Shown here: piece by piece, positions 8,266 through 15,824 of the stretch
Position numbering within the stretch: the stretch's first letter is position 1
How the letters are laid out: each line of letters opens with the position of its first letter
Origin: Candidatus Poseidonia sp.
Lineage (GTDB): Archaea; Thermoplasmatota; Poseidoniia; Poseidoniales; Poseidoniaceae
Direction: 5' to 3'
DNA: 44,407 nt
Assembly: GCA_016779705.1 (NCBI GenBank)
Contig: JADHNB010000004.1
Coordinates: 1 to 44,407, forward strand
Translations under genes and position numbers: made by a program
Notes under the pieces: generated by a model
What the model saw: only the letters and a program-made list of their open reading frames with translations
Databases searched by the model: none
What the model was told of the DNA's origin: nothing

Positions 8266-9099
8266 ATGACAGAACGGCGAAGGCGCTCCATCAAGGCTCC
8301 AAGCGGACCTCGTAAGAAGGAAGGGCTCGACCCGTCCAAGTTCAGAATGAACCCCCCTCCCATGGGCCGCACCGAAGTGCCCAAGCCCAAACCGAAACCC
8401 GAGCCGAACCAACCGCAGCAAAACCGAACGGACAGACAACCGTCCTCCGGTCGGCCGCAAGGTGGACGAGGGCAGGGCCGCGGAGGACGTGGCCAAGCCG
8501 GTCGGGGCCGACCACAAGGCGGGCGCCGAGACCAGCCTCGCCGAGAGCGCCCGGAGCAACTCAAGGGCGAAAACTGGGCCCGCGTCTTTGAGCACGACAC
8601 CACCACCGGCGTGGTCACCGCCCTCACCGAGAAGGGCATGAAGTGCTGCCGCTTGCACGTCAAGAGCAAGGAGATGCTTCCGCTCAACCACCGCCTCTAC
8701 ATCGGCACGGACGCCGCCCGCCGCCAAGAGGTGAAGGCGATTTTGGGCATGGCCCATTTCGACAAGATGTCCAACATGGCTCGTCACGATTTGCCCGTGA
8801 TGATCGAGCAATTCATTGAGGAGCACGGCCAATATTTTGTGGACGAATTTTACAACAAGGCCGGCCCCATTTCGTTGAAACAACATTCCTTTGAGTTGTT
8901 GCCCGACGTCGGCCCGGTGAAGGCTCGCAACATGGTCAAGGCTCGTGAAGACGTGGGCGTGTTCGCTTCGATGGCCGAACTCAACGCCCTCGCCAAAATC
9001 AAGGGCGCTGAACTCTTGGCCATGCGTTTTGTTGAAGAAATTCAAGACGTCAACCTTCAACCTCGCCTGATCGATTTCCTGCTTCCGGTGACCGCATGA
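8266..9099 (+). CDS. DUF655 protein with RGG-rich N-terminal tail
   Basis: 277 residues. The C-terminal two thirds (about 100-275) is the DUF655 family, an archaeal OB-fold plus helix-hairpin-helix protein: a start near WARVFEHD, YIGTDAARRQEV, FYNKAGPISLKQHSFELLPDVG and the HhH turn LPDVGPVKARNMV. Members are suspected RNA or DNA binders and sit beside rsmA in many archaea. The first 100 residues are a disordered tail: Lys/Pro repeats (about 40-52), then a Gly/Arg-rich block with GGRGQGRGGRG and GRGRPQGGRR (about 62-90). Such RGG boxes bind RNA and promote condensates in eukaryotes; they are not part of the usual family. The stop overlaps the rsmA start (ATGA). Confidence 0.87.
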   Translation: MTERRRRSIKAPSGPRKKEGLDPSKFRMNPPPMGRTEVPKPKPKPEPNQPQQNRTDRQPSSGRPQGGRGQGRGGRGQAGRGRPQGGRRDQPRRERPEQLKGENWARVFEHDTTTGVVTALTEKGMKCCRLHVKSKEMLPLNHRLYIGTDAARRQEVKAILGMAHFDKMSNMARHDLPVMIEQFIEEHGQYFVDEFYNKAGPISLKQHSFELLPDVGPVKARNMVKAREDVGVFASMAELNALAKIKGAELLAMRFVEEIQDVNLQPRLIDFLLPVTA

Positions 9100-9971
9100 A
9101 GGGCGCTCGCCGATTGGTCGATGCGTTGCGCTCCCTCCAACCGGCGAACAAGAGCCTCGGACAGCACTTTCTCATCAACGACGAGGTGCTTGAACGCACC
9201 GTGGCGTGGGCGGAGGTGGACGTGGAGGACCACGTGCTCGAGGTGGGCCCGGGTCCGGGCGTCCTGACCGAAGTGTTGTTGGCGTCAGGTTGCAAGGTCA
9301 CCGCCGTTGAACTGGACAGCGGAGCGTGTGCTCATCTGCGAACCGAATTTGCCGAAGCGTTGGCCGAAGGGCGCTTGACGCTCATCGAAGGCGACGCCCT
9401 TCACGTCGCTTGGCCCGATGACGTCACCCGCATCGTGGCGAACATTCCCTACCAGATTTCCTCACCCCTCATCGACGTCATCACCCGCCACCACCGCAAC
9501 CCCAAGACCCTCCCCCTGGAGGACATCGTCCTGCTGGTGCAGGAGGAATTCGCTGAACGGGTCGTGATGGAATACGAAAGCGACGTCGGTTCACTGGGCA
9601 TGGTGGTCGCCTTGGATTTTGACGTGGAGATGGGGGAACGTGTTCCGCCCCACGTGTTCTCGCCCATGCCTCGCGTCCACTCCAGGTTGTTGCGCATGAC
9701 CCCGCACGACGAGGATTGGCCCTGCGACCGACGCTTGCTGGTGATGATGATTCAAGCGGCCTTTGCCAGCCGACGGAAGAAAATCAAACGCACCTTGCGC
9801 AGCCCCCCCCGTCGCATCGCACGCGTCCCTGGGTGGCACGCTTCTCGCTGGATGCGCGCCTACAACGCTCTGCAAAACGACCCACGTTTGGAGCGACGGC
9901 CCGAAACGTTCGAACTTGAGGAATGGGCTGAATTGGGCGTGGATTTCGCCTCGTGCGAAGAAGAGGCGTGA
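9096..9971 (+). CDS. rsmA: 16S rRNA (adenine-N6) dimethyltransferase KsgA/Dim1
   Basis: 291 residues. The enzyme dimethylates two adjacent adenines in the last hairpin of 16S rRNA during small-subunit maturation. Visible signatures: NKSLGQHFLIND (about 19-31), SAM motif I LEVGPGPGVLTE, motif II VTAVELD, catalytic motif IV NIPYQISSPL (about 115-124), and the C-terminal FASRRKKIKRTLR segment typical of the family. The ATG overlaps the DUF655 stop by four bases, so translation is probably coupled. It ends the rpl21e operon; 89 bases without a gene follow before the next start. Confidence 0.95.
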   Translation: MKGARRLVDALRSLQPANKSLGQHFLINDEVLERTVAWAEVDVEDHVLEVGPGPGVLTEVLLASGCKVTAVELDSGACAHLRTEFAEALAEGRLTLIEGDALHVAWPDDVTRIVANIPYQISSPLIDVITRHHRNPKTLPLEDIVLLVQEEFAERVVMEYESDVGSLGMVVALDFDVEMGERVPPHVFSPMPRVHSRLLRMTPHDEDWPCDRRLLVMMIQAAFASRRKKIKRTLRSPPRRIARVPGWHASRWMRAYNALQNDPRLERRPETFELEEWAELGVDFASCEEEA

Positions 9972-10060
9972 ACCTTCAAATCACGTCGTTTGATTGAACG
10001 CTTTGGGGAGAGACTTTTCTTAGGAGTGTCGGCTCGCCTTAACTTGTCGGGGGGAATGGG

Positions 10061-11149
10061 ATGGCAAAGAAGGACACCTATCTTGCACTGCTCCGCCGAG
10101 GTATCGACGATACCACGGCCAACCAACTCGCCGACGCCGGCCTCAAAATCGGCGACCTCAAGAAACTCGACAAGGCCATGCTCGTGGAGAACTACGGGCT
10201 CAAGGAAGAAATCGCTCAAGGCGTGATTGAGATCATCACCGCAGGCCCGCAATCCCACGGGAAAGAGCGCTTCCTGTCCAAGGTGTTGGCGCCCGAACGC
10301 AAGCAAGAGTCTCGCATCGAGGAAATGAAGTTCCAGCGCAAGCAAAAGGACGTCCTCACGGAGCTGGCCGAACAAAAAGAGCGCCTCAAGATCGCCAAGG
10401 TCGAAGCGTTCCGAGCCCAGAAGCTCATCATGAACCGGCTGGGCAAGACCGTTGAACTCATCGTCAAACTCGAAAACAGCCTGAACGACGAGGGGAAGGA
10501 CGACCAGAAGGTCAAGATCCGTGACCAACTCGAGACGCGCGGCCTTGAAGCCGCTCGCGATCACGAGATGTTGGAACTGGAAGGCACGCCCCAAGACATC
10601 GTCGACTTCCGTCGGCAGCACGTCCCCGCACTCATCTTCCACGCCTGCCCCGAGTGCGGCGATGAATTGGACCCCCGTCAATCCCGTGACCCGGACCAAC
10701 CCGAGGCGTGGGCCTTCATCTGTTGGGAATGCGAAACGAGTTTTACCCCGGCGTTGACCGAACGGGTGGAATCCCTCCTTGAGGGGAGTGGACGCATCAG
10801 CATCGACCCGGACAAGGCGCCTCGCAACCCCGTGCCACCCAAGCCCGCTTCGATGGACTACTCCTCGGTCAGCGACCTTATTCGGAAGGATTTGGAGCAG
10901 ACCGGTGCCAACGCCGACGAAATGACCCGTGCGGTCGAGGAGAGCGTCGTTGCCGGCGGCTTGATGGACATCAACGACTGGATTGACCAAACGCTCGCCG
11001 CCAAGGATTACATCCAGGCCCAAGAAGACCGTGAAGACTTCATTCTGCGCACCGGTGCCGGGGCAACCAAGTTCAACAAGTGGATGAAGAAAGCCGGTCT
11101 CTACTTCAACAAGCAAACCGGTCGATGGACGCGAGAAAAGGGACGATGA
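10061..11149 (+). CDS. Uncharacterised protein: helical N-terminus, coiled coil, zinc ribbon
   Basis: 362 residues, not recognised. The first 65 residues resemble a helix-hairpin-helix or TRADD-like fold (LADAGLKIGDLKKLDKAML). A highly charged coiled coil follows (about 75-175), with many Lys, Glu and Gln. A zinc ribbon then uses CPEC (196-199) and CWEC (221-224), 21 residues apart. The C-terminal 130 residues are acidic helices ending in a basic aromatic segment FNKQTGRWTREKG. Coiled coil plus ribbon plus HhH-like start suggests a nucleic-acid or ribosome-associated role, but this is inference. A G-run ribosome site (GGGGGGAATGGG) precedes ATG 10061. The gene is nine bases from the ferredoxin gene downstream. 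Confidence 0.75.
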   Translation: MAKKDTYLALLRRGIDDTTANQLADAGLKIGDLKKLDKAMLVENYGLKEEIAQGVIEIITAGPQSHGKERFLSKVLAPERKQESRIEEMKFQRKQKDVLTELAEQKERLKIAKVEAFRAQKLIMNRLGKTVELIVKLENSLNDEGKDDQKVKIRDQLETRGLEAARDHEMLELEGTPQDIVDFRRQHVPALIFHACPECGDELDPRQSRDPDQPEAWAFICWECETSFTPALTERVESLLEGSGRISIDPDKAPRNPVPPKPASMDYSSVSDLIRKDLEQTGANADEMTRAVEESVVAGGLMDINDWIDQTLAAKDYIQAQEDREDFILRTGAGATKFNKWMKKAGLYFNKQTGRWTREKGR

Positions 11150-11158
11150 GGGCTGCTC

Positions 11159-11506
11159 ATGTCCGCAAGTCCGGCCGGCCTCACCCTTGACGAGAAGCCC
11201 CCGACGCGTACCCCACCTTCGCCGGTCATCCGTTTTCTCAAAGGACCTCACCTGCTCGGCCAAATCGCCGTCAATCCGGGTCAAACCATCGTTGAACACG
11301 CCGAAGCCTGCGGCATCACCTTGCCCACGAACTGCACGTCAGGCACCTGCGGCACCTGCATGGTGAGCCTCATTCTGGGCGAAGTCCCCTTGCCCGAGGA
11401 ATTGCCTCCGGGGCTCGACGATTTTCTGGTGGAGGAAGGCGCTCGTTTGGGTTGCATCGGCAAGCCGCGGGGGGACGTTGACATCGACATTCGCCCACCG
11501 ATCTGA
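11159..11506 (+). CDS. Plant-type [2Fe-2S] ferredoxin
   Basis: 115 residues. Cysteines 59, 64, 67 and 99 give the spacing C-x4-C-x2-C-x31-C of plant-type 2Fe-2S ferredoxins, within LPTNCTSGTCGTCMVSL and LGCIG. A Pro-rich 22-residue leader precedes the beta-grasp start VIRFLKGPHLLGQI. The protein carries single electrons; partners are not encoded nearby. The gene lies close after the zinc-ribbon protein and is followed after nine bases by a small membrane protein, so the three probably share a transcript. Confidence 0.88.
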   Translation: MSASPAGLTLDEKPPTRTPPSPVIRFLKGPHLLGQIAVNPGQTIVEHAEACGITLPTNCTSGTCGTCMVSLILGEVPLPEELPPGLDDFLVEEGARLGCIGKPRGDVDIDIRPPI

Positions 11507-11515
11507 GGTGTTGCC

Positions 11516-11707
11516 GTGGTGGGGTCGTGGACGGTTTCCGATTGGCTCATTCTCGTCATTGATGTGGTGGCCATCGCCGTCGTGGTCGTCTTTTTGAAAC
11601 GGAAAATCCAACAAAAATTGAAGGAAGTGGAAGCCCGTCAAGCCCACGAACGCGTGATGCGGAAGCAAGCCGCCAGAGCCAATGAAAACGGCCCCCCTAC
11701 GGAGTGA
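11516..11707 (+). CDS. Small single-pass membrane protein
   Basis: 63 residues starting with GTG 11516, preceded by a GAGGTG ribosome site at 11505-11510. One hydrophobic helix (about 7-26, WLILVIDVVAIAVVVVFL) is followed by a strongly charged amphipathic helix rich in Lys, Arg, Glu and Gln (about 27-55). The layout suits a membrane anchor with a cytoplasmic coiled coil. No family recognised. Its stop overlaps the GTG that could start the CorA gene, so expression with CorA and ferredoxin is likely. Confidence 0.6.
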   Translation: MVGSWTVSDWLILVIDVVAIAVVVVFLKRKIQQKLKEVEARQAHERVMRKQAARANENGPPTE

Positions 11708-12741
11708 AACCATTAGAAGAAGAACGCCCAGCGCCGGCCATGGCCGAGTTCCGTTTGTACAGCACGGCCCAAGGTCGAATGGACACCACCGACCTCTCGC
11801 TCACGCAGGCGCTGGAAGCGGTCCAAGACCAAGGCTTGGCGTGGTTGGACATCGCCGAGGCCAGCGGCGAGGTCAAAACCTTCCTCGCCGAGACCGTGGC
11901 CGTTGACGAACTGGTCGTGGAGGACATTTTCGGCGAAGCCGCCACCGCCTCGTTGCGTTTTGAGGACCATCGCTTCTTTGCGGTTCGGGCCCGCAACAAC
12001 CAGGCACGACTGGACACCGAATTTGTTCACGCCATCGTGAAGGGCGACCTGCTCATCACCGTCCGCCACCACCCCATTCCGTCCTTCACCACGTTCGGAC
12101 GACGGTTCCTTCAAAGCGATGAGGAAGATTTGGCGCTCGGTGTTGATTACTTGTTGTATGAACTTCTTGACGCCATCGCTGACGATTGGACCCCCATCCT
12201 GGGTCGTTTTTCGGGCACCTTGGACGACCTCGAGTACCAGGTCTTTGACCCGACCAAAAAGTACGACAACCTCCTGGAGAGCCTGCACGGTCTGAAAGGT
12301 GACCTTCGTGAAGCCAACAAATCCATTGAATCCCTCAACACCATCACCATGCGCTCGCTCCAACCCGGTGAACGCTTGATCGGCACGAACGTCAAGCGCT
12401 ATTTCACCGACCTTCACCAACTCACCACCGCCATGGTCAAGCGCGTGTCCAACTACTCGTCGGGTGCCGCCTCCACCCGTGATTCCTACCTGAGCAACAT
12501 GAGCATGCAGTTGTCCGAGTCCAACGCCAAACTCACCGAGGTCATGACGACCCTCACCATGGTTGGCGCCATCATGCTCCCGTTGACCCTCATCGCTGGC
12601 ATCTTTGGCATGAACAACGACGACCTGCCCCAAGAGATGTTTGGTGGGTTTTGGGGCATCATGGGGTTCATGGGACTCTTCGCCGTGATCATGATGGCGT
12701 ACTTCTGGCGCAAAGGTTGGCTCAACCCGCCTCGATTGTGA
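11704..12741 (+). CDS. corA: CorA family divalent cation transporter
   Basis: 345 residues if GTG 11704 is used (overlapping the previous stop as GTGA), 333 from ATG 11740. CorA proteins are pentameric Mg2+/Co2+ channels. The long cytoplasmic alpha/beta and helical domain is followed by two C-terminal membrane helices, with the family-defining GMN motif in IFGMNNDDLPQEM at the end of the first. The second helix (GIMGFMGLFAVIMMAYFW) leads to a basic end, KGWLNPPRL. The stalk helix contains VSNYSSGAASTRDSYLSNMS, close to other CorA sequences. Start remains uncertain; the overlap favours GTG. Confidence 0.9.
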   Translation: MKPLEEERPAPAMAEFRLYSTAQGRMDTTDLSLTQALEAVQDQGLAWLDIAEASGEVKTFLAETVAVDELVVEDIFGEAATASLRFEDHRFFAVRARNNQARLDTEFVHAIVKGDLLITVRHHPIPSFTTFGRRFLQSDEEDLALGVDYLLYELLDAIADDWTPILGRFSGTLDDLEYQVFDPTKKYDNLLESLHGLKGDLREANKSIESLNTITMRSLQPGERLIGTNVKRYFTDLHQLTTAMVKRVSNYSSGAASTRDSYLSNMSMQLSESNAKLTEVMTTLTMVGAIMLPLTLIAGIFGMNNDDLPQEMFGGFWGIMGFMGLFAVIMMAYFWRKGWLNPPRL

Positions 12742-12796
12742 CGGCGAAACCGTCTTGCCCGATGCTTCAAGAACCCTTGACGGCCGTTGGGTGAAC

Positions 12797-14059
12797 ATGT
12801 CAGCGGGTCACGAAACGACGACCGGCCCGTTGCCCATCGGTCAATTCGCCCGTTTGGTTCAGCAAACGGTGAAGAGCGACCCGTTGTTTCAACACCAAGC
12901 CCTTCAGGGCGAGGTCTCGTCGTGGAACGTTCACAACGGCAACGTCTACTTCACGCTCCGGGACGATGAGGGGCAAATGGACTGCGTGATTTGGCGCAAC
13001 GCCCGGCTCTCGGTTGACCCTCGCATCGCCGTTGGCAGCGAAGTTGTCATCATTGGCAGCGTTGACCTTTGGCCCAAGAGAGGACGGTTGCAAATCGTCG
13101 TCGCCCGCATCCAACCGGTGCAAACGCTTGGCGCCATGGAGGAAGCCAAGCGGCAACTCATCGAGACGCTGCGGGCGGAAGGGGCGCTTGACCTCCCTTC
13201 GCGCCCCTTGCCGAAATTACCCAAGCACGTGGCCATCGTGACCGGGGCGGATTCGGCCGCTCTCTCGGACATGAAACGGTTGATGGCCGACCGCTGGCCG
13301 GAGATGCGAACCACCGTCATCGAAGTGCTCGTTCAGGGCGAGCACGCTGCGCAGCAGATCGTTCGCGGGTTGGCCGTGACGCGACAGCTCGCCCAACCCG
13401 ACATCGCCCAACGCCTCGGCCTGCCGCCGGTGGACGTGGTCATCGTGGGCCGAGGCGGGGGCTCGCCCGAAGACCTCTGGGCGTTCAACCTCGAACCGGT
13501 GGCCCGGGCCATCCTTGCCAGCACCGTCCCGGTCATTTCAGCCGTCGGCCACGAACAAGACCACCTCGTCTCGGACTTGGTGGCCGACGTTCGCGCCTCC
13601 ACGCCCTCGAACGCCATTGAACGGTTGGTGCCGGTGCGCCACGAGGTGGAGCAATGGTTTGACGAACTCGATGGACGCCTTTCCGCCGCCGTCAAACGTC
13701 GGTTGACCGAATGGCGTCAGCACCTCTCGCTGCTCACCAACCGCCTCAAGCACGCCCCGTCAAAGGGGTTGTTCCGTGCCAAAGAAGACCTTGGGCGGCT
13801 GAATCATCGCCTCCACCGAAGCCTTGAGTCGCGCATGGCGCAGGAACATCAGCGGCTGGCTCGCCTCCAAGCCACGCTGACCGCCGCCCACCCCAAACGG
13901 GTGTTGGAACGCGGCTACACCATGGCCCAGGACCACGAAGGACGCGTGGTGGCCAACATCGCTGGGCTCAGCGAAGGGCAAACCATCAGCCTTCAGTTCG
14001 CTGACGGGAGCGCTCACGCCGACATTCACACCATTGAACCAAAGGAGGACCCCGCATGA
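12797..14059 (+). CDS. xseA: Exodeoxyribonuclease VII large subunit
   Basis: 420 residues. Exonuclease VII degrades single-stranded DNA from both ends. An N-terminal OB fold (about 10-110, with VSSWNVHNGNVYFTL) is followed by the catalytic domain containing VDVVIVGRGGGSPEDLWAFN and PVISAVGHEQDHLVSDLVAD, both near-identical to bacterial XseA. A coiled-coil stretch and a C-terminal beta segment (LERGYTMAQDHEGRVV) complete the usual order. The enzyme is mainly bacterial, so an archaeal copy points to horizontal transfer into this lineage. ATG 12797 follows GGGTGAAC; a TTG at 12755 extends the frame with no support. The stop overlaps xseB (ATGA). Confidence 0.93.
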   Translation: MSAGHETTTGPLPIGQFARLVQQTVKSDPLFQHQALQGEVSSWNVHNGNVYFTLRDDEGQMDCVIWRNARLSVDPRIAVGSEVVIIGSVDLWPKRGRLQIVVARIQPVQTLGAMEEAKRQLIETLRAEGALDLPSRPLPKLPKHVAIVTGADSAALSDMKRLMADRWPEMRTTVIEVLVQGEHAAQQIVRGLAVTRQLAQPDIAQRLGLPPVDVVIVGRGGGSPEDLWAFNLEPVARAILASTVPVISAVGHEQDHLVSDLVADVRASTPSNAIERLVPVRHEVEQWFDELDGRLSAAVKRRLTEWRQHLSLLTNRLKHAPSKGLFRAKEDLGRLNHRLHRSLESRMAQEHQRLARLQATLTAAHPKRVLERGYTMAQDHEGRVVANIAGLSEGQTISLQFADGSAHADIHTIEPKEDPA

Positions 14060-14274
14060 CCGAAGAAATGACCTACGATGAAGCCCTACGACGACTGGAA
14101 GAACTGGTGAGCCAACTGGAGCGAGGTGGAAAAAACCTCGACGAAACGTTGGCCATGTTTGAAGAGGGCACGGCCCTGCTCAAGCGTTGTCAAAGCGAAC
14201 TGAGCGAAGTGGAAGGGCGACTGGCCGAATTGAACTTGGACGAAGCCGAAGCCTTGGTGAACGACGACCAATGA
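14056..14274 (+). CDS. xseB: Exodeoxyribonuclease VII small subunit
   Basis: 72 residues, the usual size of XseB. The family pattern is clear: TYDEALRRLEELVSQLERGG, then LDETLAMFEEGTALLKRCQ and a final helix LSEVEGRLAELN. Several small subunits assemble on one XseA coiled coil and are needed for exonuclease activity. The start overlaps the xseA stop by four bases, as in bacterial operons, so both subunits were probably inherited together. Confidence 0.93.
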   Translation: MTEEMTYDEALRRLEELVSQLERGGKNLDETLAMFEEGTALLKRCQSELSEVEGRLAELNLDEAEALVNDDQ

Positions 14275-14283
14275 GGGTTGACC

Positions 14284-14583
14284 ATGGGCGGCCGCAAGCA
14301 TGTTGCGCTTCAACGACGCGTCGCCCGATTGCTCGCCTCGTGGAAGGACCCCCACGATGTTCGCCCGTACCCCGAACTCAACATCGTTCAGCGCGTGGAC
14401 ATCGCCGAAGACGGTGAGGTCAACCTCACCGTTCGACCTCCTCGCCCTCACTGCCCGTGCTGCTTGCTGGATCTTGACGAGTTGCGAAAGCGGATCGGGG
14501 AAATCAAAGGCGTGACCTTCGTCCACCTTGAGGTGGTCGACATTCCCGCTGCTCCAAGGTGGACCCGCGCCATCAACCGTTGA
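14284..14583 (+). CDS. MIP18/DUF59-like Fe-S assembly protein (tentative)
   Basis: 99 residues from ATG 14284. The second half resembles MIP18/DUF59 proteins, which help build or deliver iron-sulphur clusters: a beta strand VNLTVRPP, a cysteine cluster HCPCCLLD, a helix DELRKRIGEIKGV, then a strand VTFVHLEVVDIP and a short WTRAIN end. The usual family has a single conserved cysteine at this place; here there are three close together, CPCC, which could instead bind metal directly. The gene starts nine bases after xseB and probably shares its transcript. Function by analogy only. Confidence 0.6.
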   Translation: MGGRKHVALQRRVARLLASWKDPHDVRPYPELNIVQRVDIAEDGEVNLTVRPPRPHCPCCLLDLDELRKRIGEIKGVTFVHLEVVDIPAAPRWTRAINR

Positions 14584-14652
14584 GCCGTTTCACCCCCTGA
14601 TGTGAGGCAACCGGTGCCCGGGCGCACCCTGGAACGACCCATGGGCGCCCGC

Positions 14653-15495
14653 TCATGCCACCGGCTGGACACGGGCGTGCACCGCCCGAAGCACGGCAAA
14701 GGCCGGCAACGACCAGCCAACCACCGCTACCAACCAAGCGATGAGGGAACCGAGCAGGACGCCAAAGGCGGGCAGCGACCACATGGCGACGTTGGCGTAG
14801 ACCGCCACGCTGGCGCCGCCCAACATCATCGGACCCGCTGCACCACGGGGGACGGTGGGGCCTTGGGCCAACCACAACGCCACCATGCTCGTGAGGAAAA
14901 TCGCTGGGAACACGCTGGCCAGTCCAGCGAGCAAGGGCTCGCCCAGGCCCGACAACCAAACGGCGACCCCGATGGCCAGCGCCGCCATCACCCCGCGTGC
15001 GAGCAGCACCTGTTTGGAAACCGATTTGCTCCCCTTGGGGGCGGGTTGGGGGCGAGCGTTGAACAACGCCACGACCACGAAGAGAAGGGCGAAGCCGGCC
15101 ACGGCAAGACGTCGTTCGGAGAGGTGAGCGTTGAGCACGTTCTCCACCGTCCAGAGCATCGTCAAACCCATCGCCACCCACAGCCCAAGCGCTGAGACGG
15201 TGGTGAACAGGAGCGGGTGAGACGATGTTTCGAACCAACGCGGCAGCACGAGCCAGGCGCCCAAAAACAAGGCGTTGAGCAACATCCCCAGCGGAACCAC
15301 CGACATGCTCGAGACAAGCGCTTCCTCGCCTCCCGCCAGGTACATGCCGATGCCGGCGGGAACAATGGTGGACGGGGCCGTGCCGAGCAGCCCGCCGATG
15401 AGGCCGCCCCACTTTTCGATGGCCACCGTCACCGCCGTGGCCACCACGCCGGCGAGGACCGCCGAGATCAGAATTGAGGTCAGCGCCAACCTCAA
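14653..15495 (-). CDS. Polytopic membrane protein
   Basis: 280 residues with about eight or nine hydrophobic helices and short loops, and no charged domain of note apart from a basic loop near residues 152-162 (PAPKGSKSVSKQ). The N-terminal part has a Gly-rich motif KWGGLIGGLLGTAPSTIVPAGIG that looks functionally constrained, perhaps a re-entrant loop. I do not recognise the family; permease or exporter is a guess. It is the last gene of the minus-strand cluster and its start overlaps the thioredoxin-like gene by four bases, so the two are translationally coupled. Confidence 0.65.
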   Translation of the reverse strand: MRLALTSILISAVLAGVVATAVTVAIEKWGGLIGGLLGTAPSTIVPAGIGMYLAGGEEALVSSMSVVPLGMLLNALFLGAWLVLPRWFETSSHPLLFTTVSALGLWVAMGLTMLWTVENVLNAHLSERRLAVAGFALLFVVVALFNARPQPAPKGSKSVSKQVLLARGVMAALAIGVAVWLSGLGEPLLAGLASVFPAIFLTSMVALWLAQGPTVPRGAAGPMMLGGASVAVYANVAMWSLPAFGVLLGSLIAWLVAVVGWSLPAFAVLRAVHARVQPVA

Positions 15496-15824
15496 CCCTC
15501 CAACGCTTCCAACCGCTGCTCGAGCCGTTCCAGACGTTCTCCCGTCCAGTGCTCAACCGGTTCCCCGTTCACATAGAGCACGTTGAACGGAATGAAGTCG
15601 ATGTGCTCGGTCCAGGCATTCGCCGCTTTGAAGGCCGTGCCTTCTGGCGTGGTCAGGTCCAGCGTGTGGATGTCGAGCGGGCGAGGGGGTTGCCAGGCGG
15701 ACAAGGCGGCGTACCACGCCACGCAATCATCGCACGAAGGACGCCCGAGGACGAGAAGAGCCGGGCGTTCGGTGCCCAACGACCGTTCGATGTCGTCAAG
15801 CGGCGTCAGCAGCATGAGGCTCAC
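15492..15824 (-). CDS. Thioredoxin-like protein with CDDC motif
   Basis: 110 residues. A thioredoxin-type strand ALLVLGRPSCDDCVAWYAAL places Cys31 and Cys34 in a CxxC pair at the start of the first long helix, and IPFNVLYVNGEPVEHWTG supplies the cis-Pro region and the following beta hairpin. These are the elements of the thioredoxin fold; the acidic CDDC active site is unlike the CGPC of general thioredoxins, so a dedicated partner is likely. Start is GTG at 15824, directly next to the stop of the histone-fold-like gene. Confidence 0.75.
   Translation of the reverse strand: MSLMLLTPLDDIERSLGTERPALLVLGRPSCDDCVAWYAALSAWQPPRPLDIHTLDLTTPEGTAFKAANAWTEHIDFIPFNVLYVNGEPVEHWTGERLERLEQRLEALEG

Noticed and set aside
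9860-11299. 479-codon minus-strand frame opposite rsmA and the zinc-ribbon gene
   Set aside because: Spans three plus-strand genes with clear starts and no intergenic break; a shadow of codon bias.
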